From contig NC_065570.1 in the NCBI RefSeq assembly GCF_937616625.2, forward strand, positions 49,095,665 to 49,159,664: a stretch of DNA of 64,000 nucleotides. The letters run 5' to 3'. The stretch is from Mercurialis annua (lineage: Eukaryota > Streptophyta > Magnoliopsida > Malpighiales > Euphorbiaceae). The position numbers and the translations under genes are program-made. Below, in pieces: positions 22,584 through 36,590 of the stretch. Under the pieces are notes generated by a model. The model saw only the letters and a list, made by a program, of their open reading frames with translations. It was not told the DNA's origin and did not search any database. The first letter of the stretch is position 1. Each line of letters opens with the position of its first letter.

Positions 22584-24740
22584 GGGGCCGTTTGGTTCGG
22601 CACAAAAAGAAGAGAATGAGAATGTGAATGAAAACGGAAATGATTCCCATTGTTTATGTTTGTTTTGTCAAATTATAATAGAAAATGGGAATGTGATTAC
22701 CCCTTCAATGAGAATCACCCATTCCCCCCTTACCCATGGGAATGGAATTTTTGGAATGAGAATCAAAATTTAACAAAATATTTTAATAATAAATAATAAA
22801 TATATAATTATTAAAAAAACTATTTTTAAAAAACATACTTAAAATAATAAAAAAAAACTTTTTTAATATTTATTTTTAAAAATAATTTTTTTAAAATAAT
22901 TTTATAATTTTTTTAAAATAATTTTATAATTTTTTTTAAAATAATTTTATAATTTTTTTAAATAATTTTTTAATCTTTTTTTAAAGATAATTTTTTAAAT
23001 ATTTTCCAAAATAATTTTTTTTTGATTTTTTAAAATATTTTTTTTAATTGCAGGGGAAAAGAGAACCACTCAGTACTGGTTTTTATTCCAAGCGGAATTC
23101 GATTCGCTTATAACAGTTTGATAAATCGGTCTACTAGAAAGTCCCCATTTCAGGTCGTAGATGGCAGGTCACCTAACAGTGTCTTAGATTTTTTGTCTTT
23201 ACCTTTCGGGTCTCACTAATCCCAGTTGGAAAAAAAGCAATAGGAATCCACGCCATTGGTACCATTCCTGCTTTTCTTGTTCCTACCTCTATAGGAAAAG
23301 AGGTTTTTTACAAAGATTGATGGAAGATTGAGAATTCCCCAGTCGTTGTTTTGAGCTTCAAACTAGCACGTTAATGAATCGAGGAATTGCGTATGTATGT
23401 AAGGTCTGCAGGTCTGTAAAGGAGAATCAAGATTAGACAGGGAGTACTAGAAGCGATTCTATAATTAAGAAATATGATAAATAGTGGAGTTGCCTAATAA
23501 GAATAAGGGTATATTAGAAATGATAAGGAGAGAGGAAGGGTATATTAAAAGGTATTGGTCTTCTAAGAGATGAGTGCTTGACGGCCCCGGATGTAGTTCT
23601 TTATCTATATCTGAAGAAAGGAACCGGGTAAACTCACGAGAAGAAGAAAACGTAGGCCTGTCTTTTGATTCCGTTTTGTGGTCTTTAGCCTATTTAGACC
23701 CGCATTCTTTTTTGTCCATGAGACCTTTTCTTGAACGTCCCAGCAAGCCATCCCTTGAAATGGAGCTCCTCCTTGACAAAGCGTCATAGGTTGGAAAGCA
23801 AAAAGTCTCTCCTATAGCGGGACACTTGTCCTCTTTCCGGTCTTCAAGCCAAAGAAGCTTCACTGGGAGGTACTAGTAATAGAGATGCATAGTATAAAAA
23901 GATCATAGTATAGGCTAAAGTAAAGACAAAGACTAAGTAATAAATAAAAAAGATCTTCCCCGAACAACACTATCGGTGAATCGGGCGAATAGGGCTAAGG
24001 CGCATTTGCTTTGCTTTTGAATGTTTAACTCCTTAATGAAGTTCAGAAATTCCCTATTTTTCCGTCTGTACTTTACTAAAAGTCTGGTTATATGATTGAG
24101 TAGGAAATGTCGTAAGTAAAGTGGTCATCACCCTTTTCTCTTCTATAGTAGCCATTAAAGGCGAGGCCCTGTTCAAGGAATTGGACAGGGGGGCTGGTGT
24201 GGGATAGGGGGCCTGCTCGCTTTAGGAAGTAAAAGAATATACTTTTGATGAGCAATTCTGGAACTTGATGACCTAACTTTTCTAAGTCTTTGACCTTCCT
24301 GGCCATATCGAACTTCATCCTAGAGCAGCGGGTTTTCTCCCTTTCTATTTTCCGACTATCTTCCGATAAATATTCGTTGATTCTCCGTTCACATCCCCTA
24401 TAGAGAAAGAAGATAATAGGGTATGGGTCAATGGAGAAATAAGCGGTGCTAGTCTTGTCGGCCTATCCCCTGCTATAGAAGACGGTGGTATAGAAATCTC
24501 ATAAGAAGGGATGGGCGGAATCGAAAACTTCCCACGGAGAGCGGTAATAAAAGAGAGATTTTTAAAATAATTTTAAAAATTTTTAATTTTTTTTTATAAA
24601 AAAAATATTTTTTATAAATAATAAATATTTTTTATTAAACTTTATCCATTCCCACATTAATTTTGAACCAAACAAAAAATGAAAACAATCATTCTCATTC
24701 CCATTCCTTCTCATTCCGATTCCGATTCCGATTCCGATTC
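22584..24740. mobile_element. MITE-like element split by a foreign insert
   Basis: The left end reads GGGGCCGTTTGGTTCGGCAC followed by repeated GAGAATG/GGGAATG words. The right side carries the inverted words CATTCTCATTCCCATTCC and a run of GATTCC to about 24740. The inner flanks (22780-23050 and 24557-24650) are low-complexity TTTTTAAAATAATTTT runs. This is the common plant MITE type with GGCCGTTTGGTT ends. The exact right terminus is missing or decayed. The 1.5-kb insert between is described separately. Confidence 0.45.
23053..24556. other. Probable nuclear insertion of mitochondrial DNA (NUMT)
   Basis: The base composition jumps from about 15-20% GC to about 43% GC at about 23053 and falls again at about 24556. 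The style is that of plant mitochondrial intergenic DNA (CTTTCGGGTCTCACTAATCC, GCCTGCTCGCTTTAGG, short purine-rich blocks). Short open frames here (23574-23789, 24088-24318) look like mitochondrial chance ORFs. No mitochondrial gene is recognised, so the call rests on composition and style only. Confidence 0.4.
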
Positions 24741-25238
24741 CTAACCTTATAAATTCTTCAATTTATAAATTTCCCTTAAATTATATTTTATAAAATTTAA
24801 GTAAAAAAATAAAATACGAGAGTTGTTGCTTAGAGCTTTTTTTGAGCATCAAATTGATGATGATTGAATGCCAACTCAGAAAAGATGTTACTTTCATTGA
24901 GTGCCAACTGTGAACAGCAATTCCTAATGGCATACTTAGAAAAACACGTAAGCTTTTCTCCAATTATTGGCATTATTATGGTAAACACACAATATAATAG
25001 GTATGGACTCTGAATCTTTTTGGGATGTTACCTGTTATATGAAATTTTTTTGAGCAAATTATTTTAAAACCTTTCTGTATTTGTCATAATTTACATTTTG
25101 CACTCTCTTATTTAAAAATTAAACGATTTGATATTTTATTTTTAATTTTGTCTATAATATAGTCTCTCAGTGTATTTATGGTGTTAATAAACCACGTCAA
25201 AAAATTAAAAGGTAAATTAATTTCAAATTTGAACTAAA
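24741..25238. other. AT-rich spacer
   Basis: No gene or clear repeat seen. Confidence 0.4.
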
Positions 25239-25330
25239 TGGTGTGACTTAGTGGTGGAGGCTCTCTCCCATGAAGTGGAGGTTCCGGGTTCAAACCTGCA
25301 CATTCACATCTTAAGAGATTAATCTATTAA
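25239..25330 (+). repeat. tRNA-derived SINE-like element
   Basis: Box A-like GTGTGACTTAGTGGTGGAGG (25241-25260) and box B-like GGTTCAAACC (25287-25296) are spaced as in a pol III internal promoter. The downstream end is not defined. Confidence 0.5.
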
Positions 25331-25834
25331 GGGACAAACGTAAAGCCCCAATGATAATATGGTGGCATTAAATTTTTAACTACTAACAATTGAGACTCTA
25401 GCATTCGATTTATATTTATGGCAAAAAAAATTAATTTTAAATTTGAGGAATCAAATTGTAGATAAACATAAAAATGGAAGACCACATCATTTTTTTGCTT
25501 TAGTCCGTTAATTTGGTTGACTAACATAAAAATAAACTGAATGACTAAATCATTGACGGAAATAAAAAATAGAAAATTAAATTATTTGATTTTCAAATAA
25601 AAAAGACTATGAATATATGAGAAAATTGGCTCAGTTTTTTTATATCAATCGTGAGCATTATGTTGCTCATAGATAGAAATTATAAAATTAATATTATTTA
25701 TAAAATTAATAATGAGATGTAATTTGATGGTATAAATAACATTATGACATACATTCATTAGTCTTTTTTCTTTTTTTTAGGGTGCTGCAATCAATAGTAT
25801 CTATAGGGTCCTCATATTATTATGAAAAAGTTTT
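25331..25834. other. AT-rich spacer
   Basis: No gene or clear repeat seen. Confidence 0.4.
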
Positions 25835-27408
25835 AAATAGGCTACTAATCAGCTATAACACTCCAATTTAAGCTTCCTTATCATTAAATTTTCTCAACTT
25901 TAAAATTGACCACTACTCTCTAACTTTATTTAATGATCAACTAATTTTTTTTTGTTCCAAAACCGCCCCTACTCTCATTTTTTTTCTAAAAATGCCCAAA
26001 ATACTTCTGATATAAATAAAAAATCAAACAAACTCAATCTAACTAAAGCTAAAATCATCCATCCAAATACATCCAACATCCAACCTAATCTAACCAAATC
26101 TAAAGTCAACCAACCAAATAAATTCAATATAAACCATTTATTCAACTAAATCAAAACTAAAATTATCTAATAAAACCTAAAATAGATAACTATCCATTCA
26201 CCGCCATAGACTGGAAACCGTCTCTGCAACCTCCGGTCAAAAAAATCCTACCATTTTTTTTAACGGAAGAAGATTTCAGTTTTAAAAAAATATTTTTGAA
26301 AGGTTAAAAATTATTTATTTAAAATGTAAACAAATATTTTAATTATTTATTTAATTTTTGGATGAATTATTTTCAGTGATTGTTGGTGGCGGTGACTGGA
26401 AAAAAGATGGCGGCGGTGGGTGGTGGTTTCTGATTGAATAATTTGATGGGTCAATTAGTGATTTAGGTTTGATTTGCTTAAATGAGTGATTTTAGATTTG
26501 ATTTGGTTGGTTAGATAGGTGACTTTAGGTTTAGTTTGTTAGATGAGTGATTTTAAGTTTGGTTGGTTAGATGGGTGATTTTAGATTTAGTTGGTTGGTT
26601 TGATTTTATTTTTTTATTGATTCTGTTAAGGATAATCCCACATTGCTTAGAAGAACACATATGAATGAGTTTATAAGTGTAAAGGTTCAACCACCTATTA
26701 ACTAGTTCTAGTTATTAGGTCATGGTTGAATCTAAACACTCTCATAAGCATGTGAGTTGTCACATTCTCACCATTTTATAATTAATAATTACTCCAACTA
26801 ATATTTGGATTCTTAATTTACCGGTTGTCCGTATGGATGTCCAGTCCCAGCGGCTCGGTCCGGTATTGCCGCTGCGTATTAAATAAAAATTTCAGTAGGT
26901 TTTGGCCCGGATTCTTAATTTGCCAGTTGTCCGTCTGGATGTTCATTCCTAACGGCCTGGTCCGGTATCACCGCTGCTTTTAATTAAATCAAAAAGTTTC
27001 AGTTTTAGGGGGAGTCAATTTCAAGTGACAACCGGATGTCCAGTCTCGGTTGCACTTGAGGGAGAGTGTTAAAGATAATTCCACATTGCTTAGGAGAACA
27101 AATATAAATGAGTTTATAAGTGTAAAGGTTCAACCACCTATTAACTAGTTCTAGTTATTAGGTCATGGTTGAATCTAAACACTTTCATAAATATGTGGGT
27201 TGTCACATTCTCACTAATTTATAATTAATAATTACTCCCACTAATAATTCTAATAGATTTTAAAAGTTTTTGGTCAATTTATGGTAAAAAGAATTTAGTT
27301 GAGCATTAGATAAAATTTAGGGGATCTAGCAACCAATTTTAAAATTGAAGAAATTTTAATGATAGGAGGGTCTAAATTAGAGTGTCATAGCTAATTAATA
27401 GCCTATTT
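25835..27408. mobile_element. Long inverted-repeat (foldback-like) element
   Basis: The left arm, 25835 to about 26185, begins AAATAGGCTACTAATCAGCTATAACACTCC. The right arm, about 26440-27408, is its diverged reverse complement, ending GTGTCATAGCTAATTAATAGCCTATTT. The right arm is interrupted by the mini-LTR element at 26624-27255. The arms include repeated (T)TAGTTGGTTGG / CCAACCAAATC words. No coding capacity is seen. The class is uncertain and no target duplication was found. Confidence 0.55.
26624..27255 (+). mobile_element. Mini-LTR (TRIM-like) element
   Basis: Two direct repeats of about 180 bp begin TGTTAAGGATAATCCCACATTGC (26624) and TGTTAAAGATAATTCCACATTGC (27067); they are about 90% or more alike. 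The second is preceded by a purine-rich TTGAGGGAGAG at 27056-27066, as expected for a polypurine tract before a 3' LTR. The roughly 260-bp interior has two copies of a GTCCGT(A/C)TGGATGT...CCGCTGC unit and no coding frame. No clear primer-binding site. The LTR ends near 26806 and 27250 are not exact. Confidence 0.55.
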
Positions 27409-27819
27409 AAGTTGGTGGTAGGATGAGTTTTTGGATAGGATGGATTTGGATAAAAATAAATGAATATGTCGGTGATTTTAATTTGATTTTATAGTTAATC
27501 CTGAATTTTAATACTTTATCTTCTTCCACTATAATTGTCTACTCTACTACTTTTACGTAGTTTTAAAAATTGTACTAATATTTATAATTTATAAATTTAT
27601 CTTCATTTACTTTATTAACTGCAATAATAATTATTATTTTTTTTTAAAAAATAACAATAACAATAATTAGTGAATTTTAAATAAATATAATATAAAAAAT
27701 TTAATTTTTAAAAATTATATTTATTAGAAATAGTATCATCACCAAAAATAAAAAATGGACAATGATATTAAAAAGGTTAATGTCATAAAAATTCACTAAT
27801 TTTACACATTTTCTCATTT
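27409..27819. other. AT-rich spacer
   Basis: No gene or repeat identified. Confidence 0.4.
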
Positions 27820-27824
27820 TACTT

Positions 27825-28045
27825 TCGTAGTTTAATTTTTTTCATTTTCATGCATGAACTACCACTTTTTTCAAATTCATGCACGGTGCTGAGTTGTCAC
27901 CGGCTCCATTGGTGTAATTCGCTAGCTAGGATGGAGGTCCCTTTACACCAATAAAATGACACCTCAACACCATGCATGAATTTGAAAAAAAAGTGATAGT
28001 TTATGTATGAAAATAAAAAAATTTAAATTATACATGAGAATTTTA
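27825..28045. repeat. Inverted repeat, MITE-like
   Basis: TTTTCATGCATGAACTACCACTTTTTTCAAATTCATGCA (about 27845-27885) is reversed in the GCATGAATTTG...AGTGATAGTTTATGTATGAAAA stretch (about 27974-28013), with a GTTGTCAC / GTGACACC... pair inside. The termini are not defined. Confidence 0.4.
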
Positions 28046-28142
28046 AAGAGTAGACTTTGTTGTCATATAAATATACCAAACTCAACAAAACTAATTACAG
28101 AATGGAATGATTGGTAGTCTAACATCATAAAATTATTAATTA

Positions 28143-28703
28143 CTCCCTCCGTCCCACTCTAATTGACAAAATAACTAAATTACAATAATCAATACAAACT
28201 AATAAATGACATAGAGAGTTACTTATATACCCTTCTATTGATAATAGACCTAATTAATGCTATTAGTATATTAGTCAAATTTTCAATAAATATTCACCAT
28301 TTTCCCATAAAGGCCATGACTTTAAATGAGGGTAAAGATGAAAAATTAAAGGAAAAAATTATACTCCCTCCGTCCCGTTTAAGAAGGGACAAATGACTTT
28401 TTCACATATATTAAGAAAGCATTGATTATTATAGTGTTTTCTTATTTTACCCCTATTTATGATAGTGTTTTATTTTGGGTATAGACTAATAGTCATTAAT
28501 TATGGAAAGAGAAAAGGGGGTAAAAAAGGAAAATTCATATAAATTGGCACAAAAAACACGATATGGCCTTTTTAAGTGGGACAAATAAAAATGGGATATG
28601 TCCCTTCTTAAATGGGACGGAGGGAGTAGTTATATTAGTTTTGTCAATTAAAATGGGACACCAAAAACTCTAGATTTTGTCAATTAGAGTGGGACGGAGG
28701 GAG
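28143..28703. mobile_element. Stowaway MITE (outer), carrying a second Stowaway
   Basis: Ends CTCCCTCCGTCCCACTCTAATTGACAAAA / TTTTGTCAATTAGAGTGGGACGGAGGGAG with TA on both sides (28141-28142, 28704-28705). Without the nested element it is about 296 bp. Confidence 0.9.
28364..28626. mobile_element. Stowaway MITE (inner, nested)
   Basis: Ends CTCCCTCCGTCCCGTTTAAGAAGGGAC / GTCCCTTCTTAAATGGGACGGAGGGAG with TA duplications at 28362-28363 and 28627-28628. It lies wholly within the outer Stowaway, so it inserted later. Confidence 0.9.
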
Positions 28704-28861
28704 TATTAATTTACATGTGCAAAGATTATCAAAAATGATTAGTTCATGAATCTAGTAACGTCCCTTCTATGAGTAATTAAATTGACTTCATAAACTAAAC
28801 AAGGGTATTTTAAAATGAAAAAAAGCCGTAGCCACGTACTTCTTCGTTTTTTCTATATTTA

Positions 28862-29495
28862 GAGCATCTCCAATGGGATGCTACTTTTTATGCTAAATTT
28901 AGCATGAAAAAGTGATAAAATGCTATAGATAGCATAGCATTTCAAATTTTACCAATGCACAAAGTTAAAAAGAAATGTTATAATTATTTATTAAGATAAT
29001 TATCTCTTAATTTTATTAATTGCTAATTTTTTAATAATTTTTTTAATTAAATATTTTAAACTAAAATTTATGTAATATTTTTTTAATTTATAATGAACTT
29101 TTCAAAAGATATAATTAAAAGAATCGATGAATTATATAAAAATAAATTATTTATTTTTTTTATTATATTGATGTTTGGTCTACTATTAAAAAATCAAATC
29201 GATGTTGTAAAATTAAATAGAAGCACAAAAATTAAAATGAAAAAAGTAAAAAAAATAAAAAAAGTAGGTTAAAATAATAAATGCAAAAAATAACCGTGGT
29301 AAAATTGTAATTAATAGTGAATTGCTATTGGTTGTTGAATTTTAGCATATGCTATAGTCTGTGCTAAATTTAGCATGTGATATAGCATATGCTAAATTTA
29401 GCACAAATTATAGCACTGCATTGGAGATGCATTTTAAAATTAAATGCTAAATTATAGCATTGGCACTTCATTTTAGCATTGTATTGGAGATGCTC
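28862..29495. mobile_element. Tourist-type (PIF/Harbinger) MITE
   Basis: Ends GAGCATCTCCAAT / ATTGGAGATGCTC with a TTA target duplication (28859-28861 and 29496-29498). Repeated TGCTAAATTTAGCA words near both ends are short palindromes. Confidence 0.8.
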
Positions 29496-29520
29496 TTATC
29501 TAATCAAACATGTTAAAAAA

Positions 29521-29585
29521 AATGACTTAGCTCAACCGGTAAAACCGCTCCTTCTAATACCGATAAGTCTTGAGTTTTAAAGTTT
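29521..29585 (+). repeat. SINE-like fragment
   Basis: TGACTTAGCTCAACCGGTAAAACC resembles a tRNA-derived box A. CTTGAGTTTTAAAG is in the place of a decayed box B. Confidence 0.35.
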
Positions 29586-31352
29586 TTTTTTTGAATATCA
29601 TTAATTATAAAATTGTTTTTTTTTTGTAGAAGAATTATAAAATTGTTTTATATCATCGATAGCAACGCTTAATTATATGCTATATTATAGAGTATTTTTT
29701 ATTCACAGTAAAAACAGAGTTATTTTTTTTTTTAAAAAATATCCGATTGAAAAATAAATTGACATATTTGAGCAATGAAAATTAAGTTGTTGTATGTAAT
29801 TATTTTTGTACTGATTCTATTTTTATTATCAGTGTTTTAATTAAGTGTTGCAACTTTTTTATTTATTTATTGTAACGCTTAATTTATAAAATATTTTTAA
29901 ACGCCAATAAATATATTTATATGTGATAAGCTTTATTTGTTGTTCATCTATATCTATACTCAAACATCTCGTTTTAACATTTAAATTTTTTTAAGCCACA
30001 AAAAAATAAACATGTAAATAAACATTTTTTTTATAACAACAACATCAAACTTCAAAAACAATTCCTAATATTTAATTCTAACTTTCGAATATTTCCAACA
30101 AATTTAAAGTTTTACAAAATTGAAAATAATTTAATTCAATTACAAAAAAAAGTTAAACTAAACCAAATCGATAAAAAAAACACAATTCTAATAAAATATA
30201 AGTAATACTATATAACTAAAACTAAGGAATAAATAAATAACATTATAGTTTAAAATAACGGATTATATTACTATCGTTCACGTGCGTAACAAATGGAGAA
30301 AAACTAGTATATAAAAGTACGAATGGAGGGAGGGAGACATGTAGATTTATGTTAATGTCCTTTTTATTTTATAAAATATAATTATTAATTATTAATTTTT
30401 TCTTTTATAAAATATAATTATTAATTAAAAAAATTATTATGATAATTATTAAAGTTAGAGTATTAATAAAAACAGATTACTATATTTAAAATATTATGTT
30501 GAGATAATTGTTTATAATACTAATTAAACTAAACTACTTTAAATATATAATTCTTACTGTTGCAACCAAAACCAACTCAAACATGTATTTTAGAAATAAG
30601 TACTAAAATAAACTTTCAAAATAAAATTAATAGCTGATTATTCTACATATAAACATCAGATCAAAAAGAATCAAATTATATAAAAATTATTTTCAAAATA
30701 TCTTATCTTCAAATATATTTACAACAAATTTGGCCATCTTTTCATAATTTTCCACTCTACACTAATAACAAACATATTTATAAAAATACCCATTATATAG
30801 AAGCCTTATCTCATTTAGGTTAAAATTTTATATAACCACACTTTCTTTTCTCTTTTTTTCTTTTTTTTTTCAAAATTTTCTCTTTTTTTTCTTCTTATTT
30901 TCTATTTAATTTTCGTTTATCTCTTCCTGTTGCTTTTTCGTTTGCCTCTTCCATTCGTTTTTCCGTTCGTCTACTTTCGATGAGTTTCTCGTCTCCTTCA
31001 GTCGCTTTTCCATCCGTCTCTTCCGTTCGGTTCTCCGTTCGCGCTATGGATTTCGCGACATCGTCTTTAGATTTTTTTATATTTTTTTAGGTTTTTGTAA
31101 TAATTTAAACATTTTGTAGATAATTTATTATAAATCTATGATTTTTTTTATTTATAAATTTATTTTATTATTCATATAATTATTTTTTTTCTCTTATTCA
31201 TGGATTTGTTTATTTATTCTACTGCTACTGATTTTGTAAAAAACGAATTAATTTATGGTGTATTTATAGTATTTTATAATGTATTTACGTTATAGTATAT
31301 TTATGATGTTTTTCGGTACATTTATGTTTTTAGTGTATTTCTACCATTCTTA

Positions 31353-31353
<1 letters not shown>

Positions 31354-31396
<43 letters not shown>
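31354..31396. repeat. (TA)n microsatellite
   Basis: About 21 uninterrupted TA units. Confidence 0.95.
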
Positions 31397-31398
<2 letters not shown>

Positions 31399-32080
31399 TG
31401 CATTTACAGTGTTTATAGTGTATTTGCAGTATTTACGGTATATTTGCAATATTTTTATGGTGTACACCATAAACATACTATAAAAATGGCATAAATATAC
31501 ACTAATATTATTACACTAAAAAACACAATAGATACACTATCTATAATATACCATAGTTACACTAAAATATATGATAAAAAAATAAAAAAATATCAGAAAA
31601 AATCTATAAAAAAGAGAATAAATTATTAAAAAGTGAAAAAAGGTATTTTATGAAATTAAAAAAGAAGAAGATATTTTTCATAAAAAAATATATTTATAAA
31701 AATAAAGACAAAAAAATAATGTAAAGTTGTAAATAAAATAAAAAATAGCGTAGTGTAAGAAATTCCCTCAATTGTATAGAGTTACACGCTTCATAATCTT
31801 AAATTAAGATGGTTAAAAACCATAATGGTATCAAATATTTATCCTACATTTAATTTTGATATCTAAATTTTAATTTGTATCAAAACAATATTGAAAATTT
31901 AAATTTTATTTTAAACTAAAATATTTCAATTGATAAAATTGGCAAGTCACATGCTTCTCTACAAATGAAATAAACTATTTTAACTTTTAATAATTATTTA
32001 TAAATAAATAAACATAAATATAGTTACCCTAATCCATAATAAATATAATGATCACTATTTAACGAGTTGCACCACGAACC

Positions 32081-32108
32081 ACGTGCAAAACACGTAAATA
32101 GACACTAG
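32081..32108 (+). repeat. Possible Helitron 3' terminus
   Basis: A small hairpin, ACGTG-CAAAA-CACGT, followed nine bases later by CTAG and then T, the layout of a Helitron 3' end. The matching 5' TC end was not found. Confidence 0.25.
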
Positions 32109-32444
32109 TTTTTTTGTCGAAAAATAGACACTAGTCATTAATGAAAATCACTAATAAGTTTTAAAAGATTGATTTGATAATTGTCAAAAATAAAACTACT
32201 CCCGCAAGATCATAAAATTTATCGCATTTACAATATTTTTAGTCCATAATATTATTATAAAATATTAGGAGAATATTATCAATATTTTTCAAATTTATCT
32301 CCATTAATACATAATTTTATGGGATTGAAAATACCAATCTAACCTAAAAATAGTTTTAATTAATATGAACATTTGATAAAAATATATTATAAATTAAGAT
32401 ATATTTTTTTAATTTATGACAATAGACAAATATGATAAATATAT

Positions 32445-33209
32445 GGCCTAATCACTCAAAAACCCCTCAGCTTTAATTTTTTTTTCAATTCCGCCCCGAC
32501 GTTGAAAATTTGTCAATTTTACCCACTTTTGAATTTTCCGTTTTCAATTGTACCCCAATATTTTAATTTTTGTTAATTTTTTTACTTAAATGATGAAATT
32601 ATCAATTAATTAAGTCTAAACATGAAATTAAGTTCTTTTTTATTCAAAAAAGTACAAATAAGTCCTTTATTTTTAAAAACTAACTAAAAACCATAATCAA
32701 ATTAAACACTAATTGCGGAGACACTGACATAAGACGAGAAAGATATACCATCAATAATAGAAGTCATAATTTTTATACCGTTCGCTTACTTTGCATATGT
32801 TAAGCGAATGTGTAATTGGATGACCCATGAAGTGGCTAAAAAGTTCTTAAAGCCTCCTTTTTAGGAGTAATTATTGTAATTTATGTTATTTAGTTCTGAC
32901 AAACAAACATTATGTACTTCTATTTACCGAAATTAATACAACTGCTGTTTTGCCAAAAAAAATTAACACTAATTTAAATTCTTAATTAATTTAACTAAAT
33001 TTAAATAAATTTTAAAAATATACAATTAATATATGCGAGACATGGATAATGTTTTAAACAAATTTCCAAACGCAAAAGACGTTAATTTAATTTTTCAGGG
33101 TACAATTGAAACACAAAAATGCAAAATAGGGTAAAATTGACAAATTTTCAACGTCAGTATATGATTGAAAAGGGGCTAAAAGGTTGGAGTTTTTTGAAGA
33201 CATTAGGCC
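32445..33209. mobile_element. Mutator-type MITE with nested LINE tail
   Basis: Ends GGCCTAATCACTCAAAAA... / ...TTTTTTGAAGACATTAGGCC. Subterminal inverted sequence includes GTTGAAAATTTGTCAATTTTACC and its counterpart near 33132-33155. Flanks TAAATATAT (32436-32444) and TAAATATTA (33210-33218) are a near match for a 9-bp target duplication. Confidence 0.65.
32715..32959 (+). mobile_element. 5'-truncated LINE tail
   Basis: Ends CTGTTTTGCCAAAAAA and is flanked by AAATTAAACACTAATT (32699-32714) and AAATTAACACTAATT (32960-32974), a target duplication of about 15 bp. The body encodes a decayed RNase H end (CNWMTHEVAKKF). It lies within the Mutator-type MITE. Confidence 0.7.
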
Positions 33210-33661
33210 TAAATATTATAGCCAAACGGAATATATAAAGAGAGATACAAATTGGATACAAGTTGTCAGCAAATGATTGGATAATAGCAAAAGGTTAATA
33301 AATGTTACAAAAAGAAAACCTAATAATAATAAGCTTACATACAGTCTATTTAAGAGTAACACACATTTGATTGAGAGCCAAAATAATAATATTGCTAACG
33401 TGCACTATAGATTAGCGCACATTAGCAAAAGCATAAAATACGTCTGACATAAAAAAGGAGGCGCACGTTAGTAAATCCACCACCAGAATCGGAGTTGATA
33501 GGTGGAGAATTCATCAAAAACAAAAAAAGGCACTGTTTGTGTCTTGCTAACCAAAAAAAATCTTATAATAAAAAAAAAGAAACCGAAATCTCTCTCTTTA
33601 AAGATCTCTCATCGCCGATCTGTTTCTCAATCGTTTGACAGTCATCGGCTTTGTTTTAGCA
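33210..33661. promoter_or_regulatory. Promoter and leader region of RabE gene
   Basis: Probably holds the promoter and 5' UTR; the last 80 bases are a pyrimidine-rich TCTCTCTTTAAAGATCTCTC leader. No definite TATA box is claimed. Confidence 0.4.

Positions 33662-36590
<2,929 letters not shown>

Larger units (their letters stand above)
29586..32444. other. Gene-free, very AT-rich region
   Basis: About 2.9 kb without a credible gene. A pyrimidine-rich block (about 30840-31060) contains repeated TTCCGTTCG words. The (TA)n tract and a Helitron-like end are listed separately. Confidence 0.5.

Noticed and set aside
23574..24318. Open frames in the GC-rich insert as nuclear genes
   Set aside because: No recognisable domain, and the region looks like mitochondrial intergenic DNA.
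25239..25330. True tRNA gene
   Set aside because: Box A and box B are present but no cloverleaf or acceptor stem can be formed; SINE-like fits better.
26624..27255. Exact target duplication for the mini-LTR element
   Set aside because: GATTC on the left and AATTC on the right differ, and the LTR end is not certain, so I do not claim a duplication.
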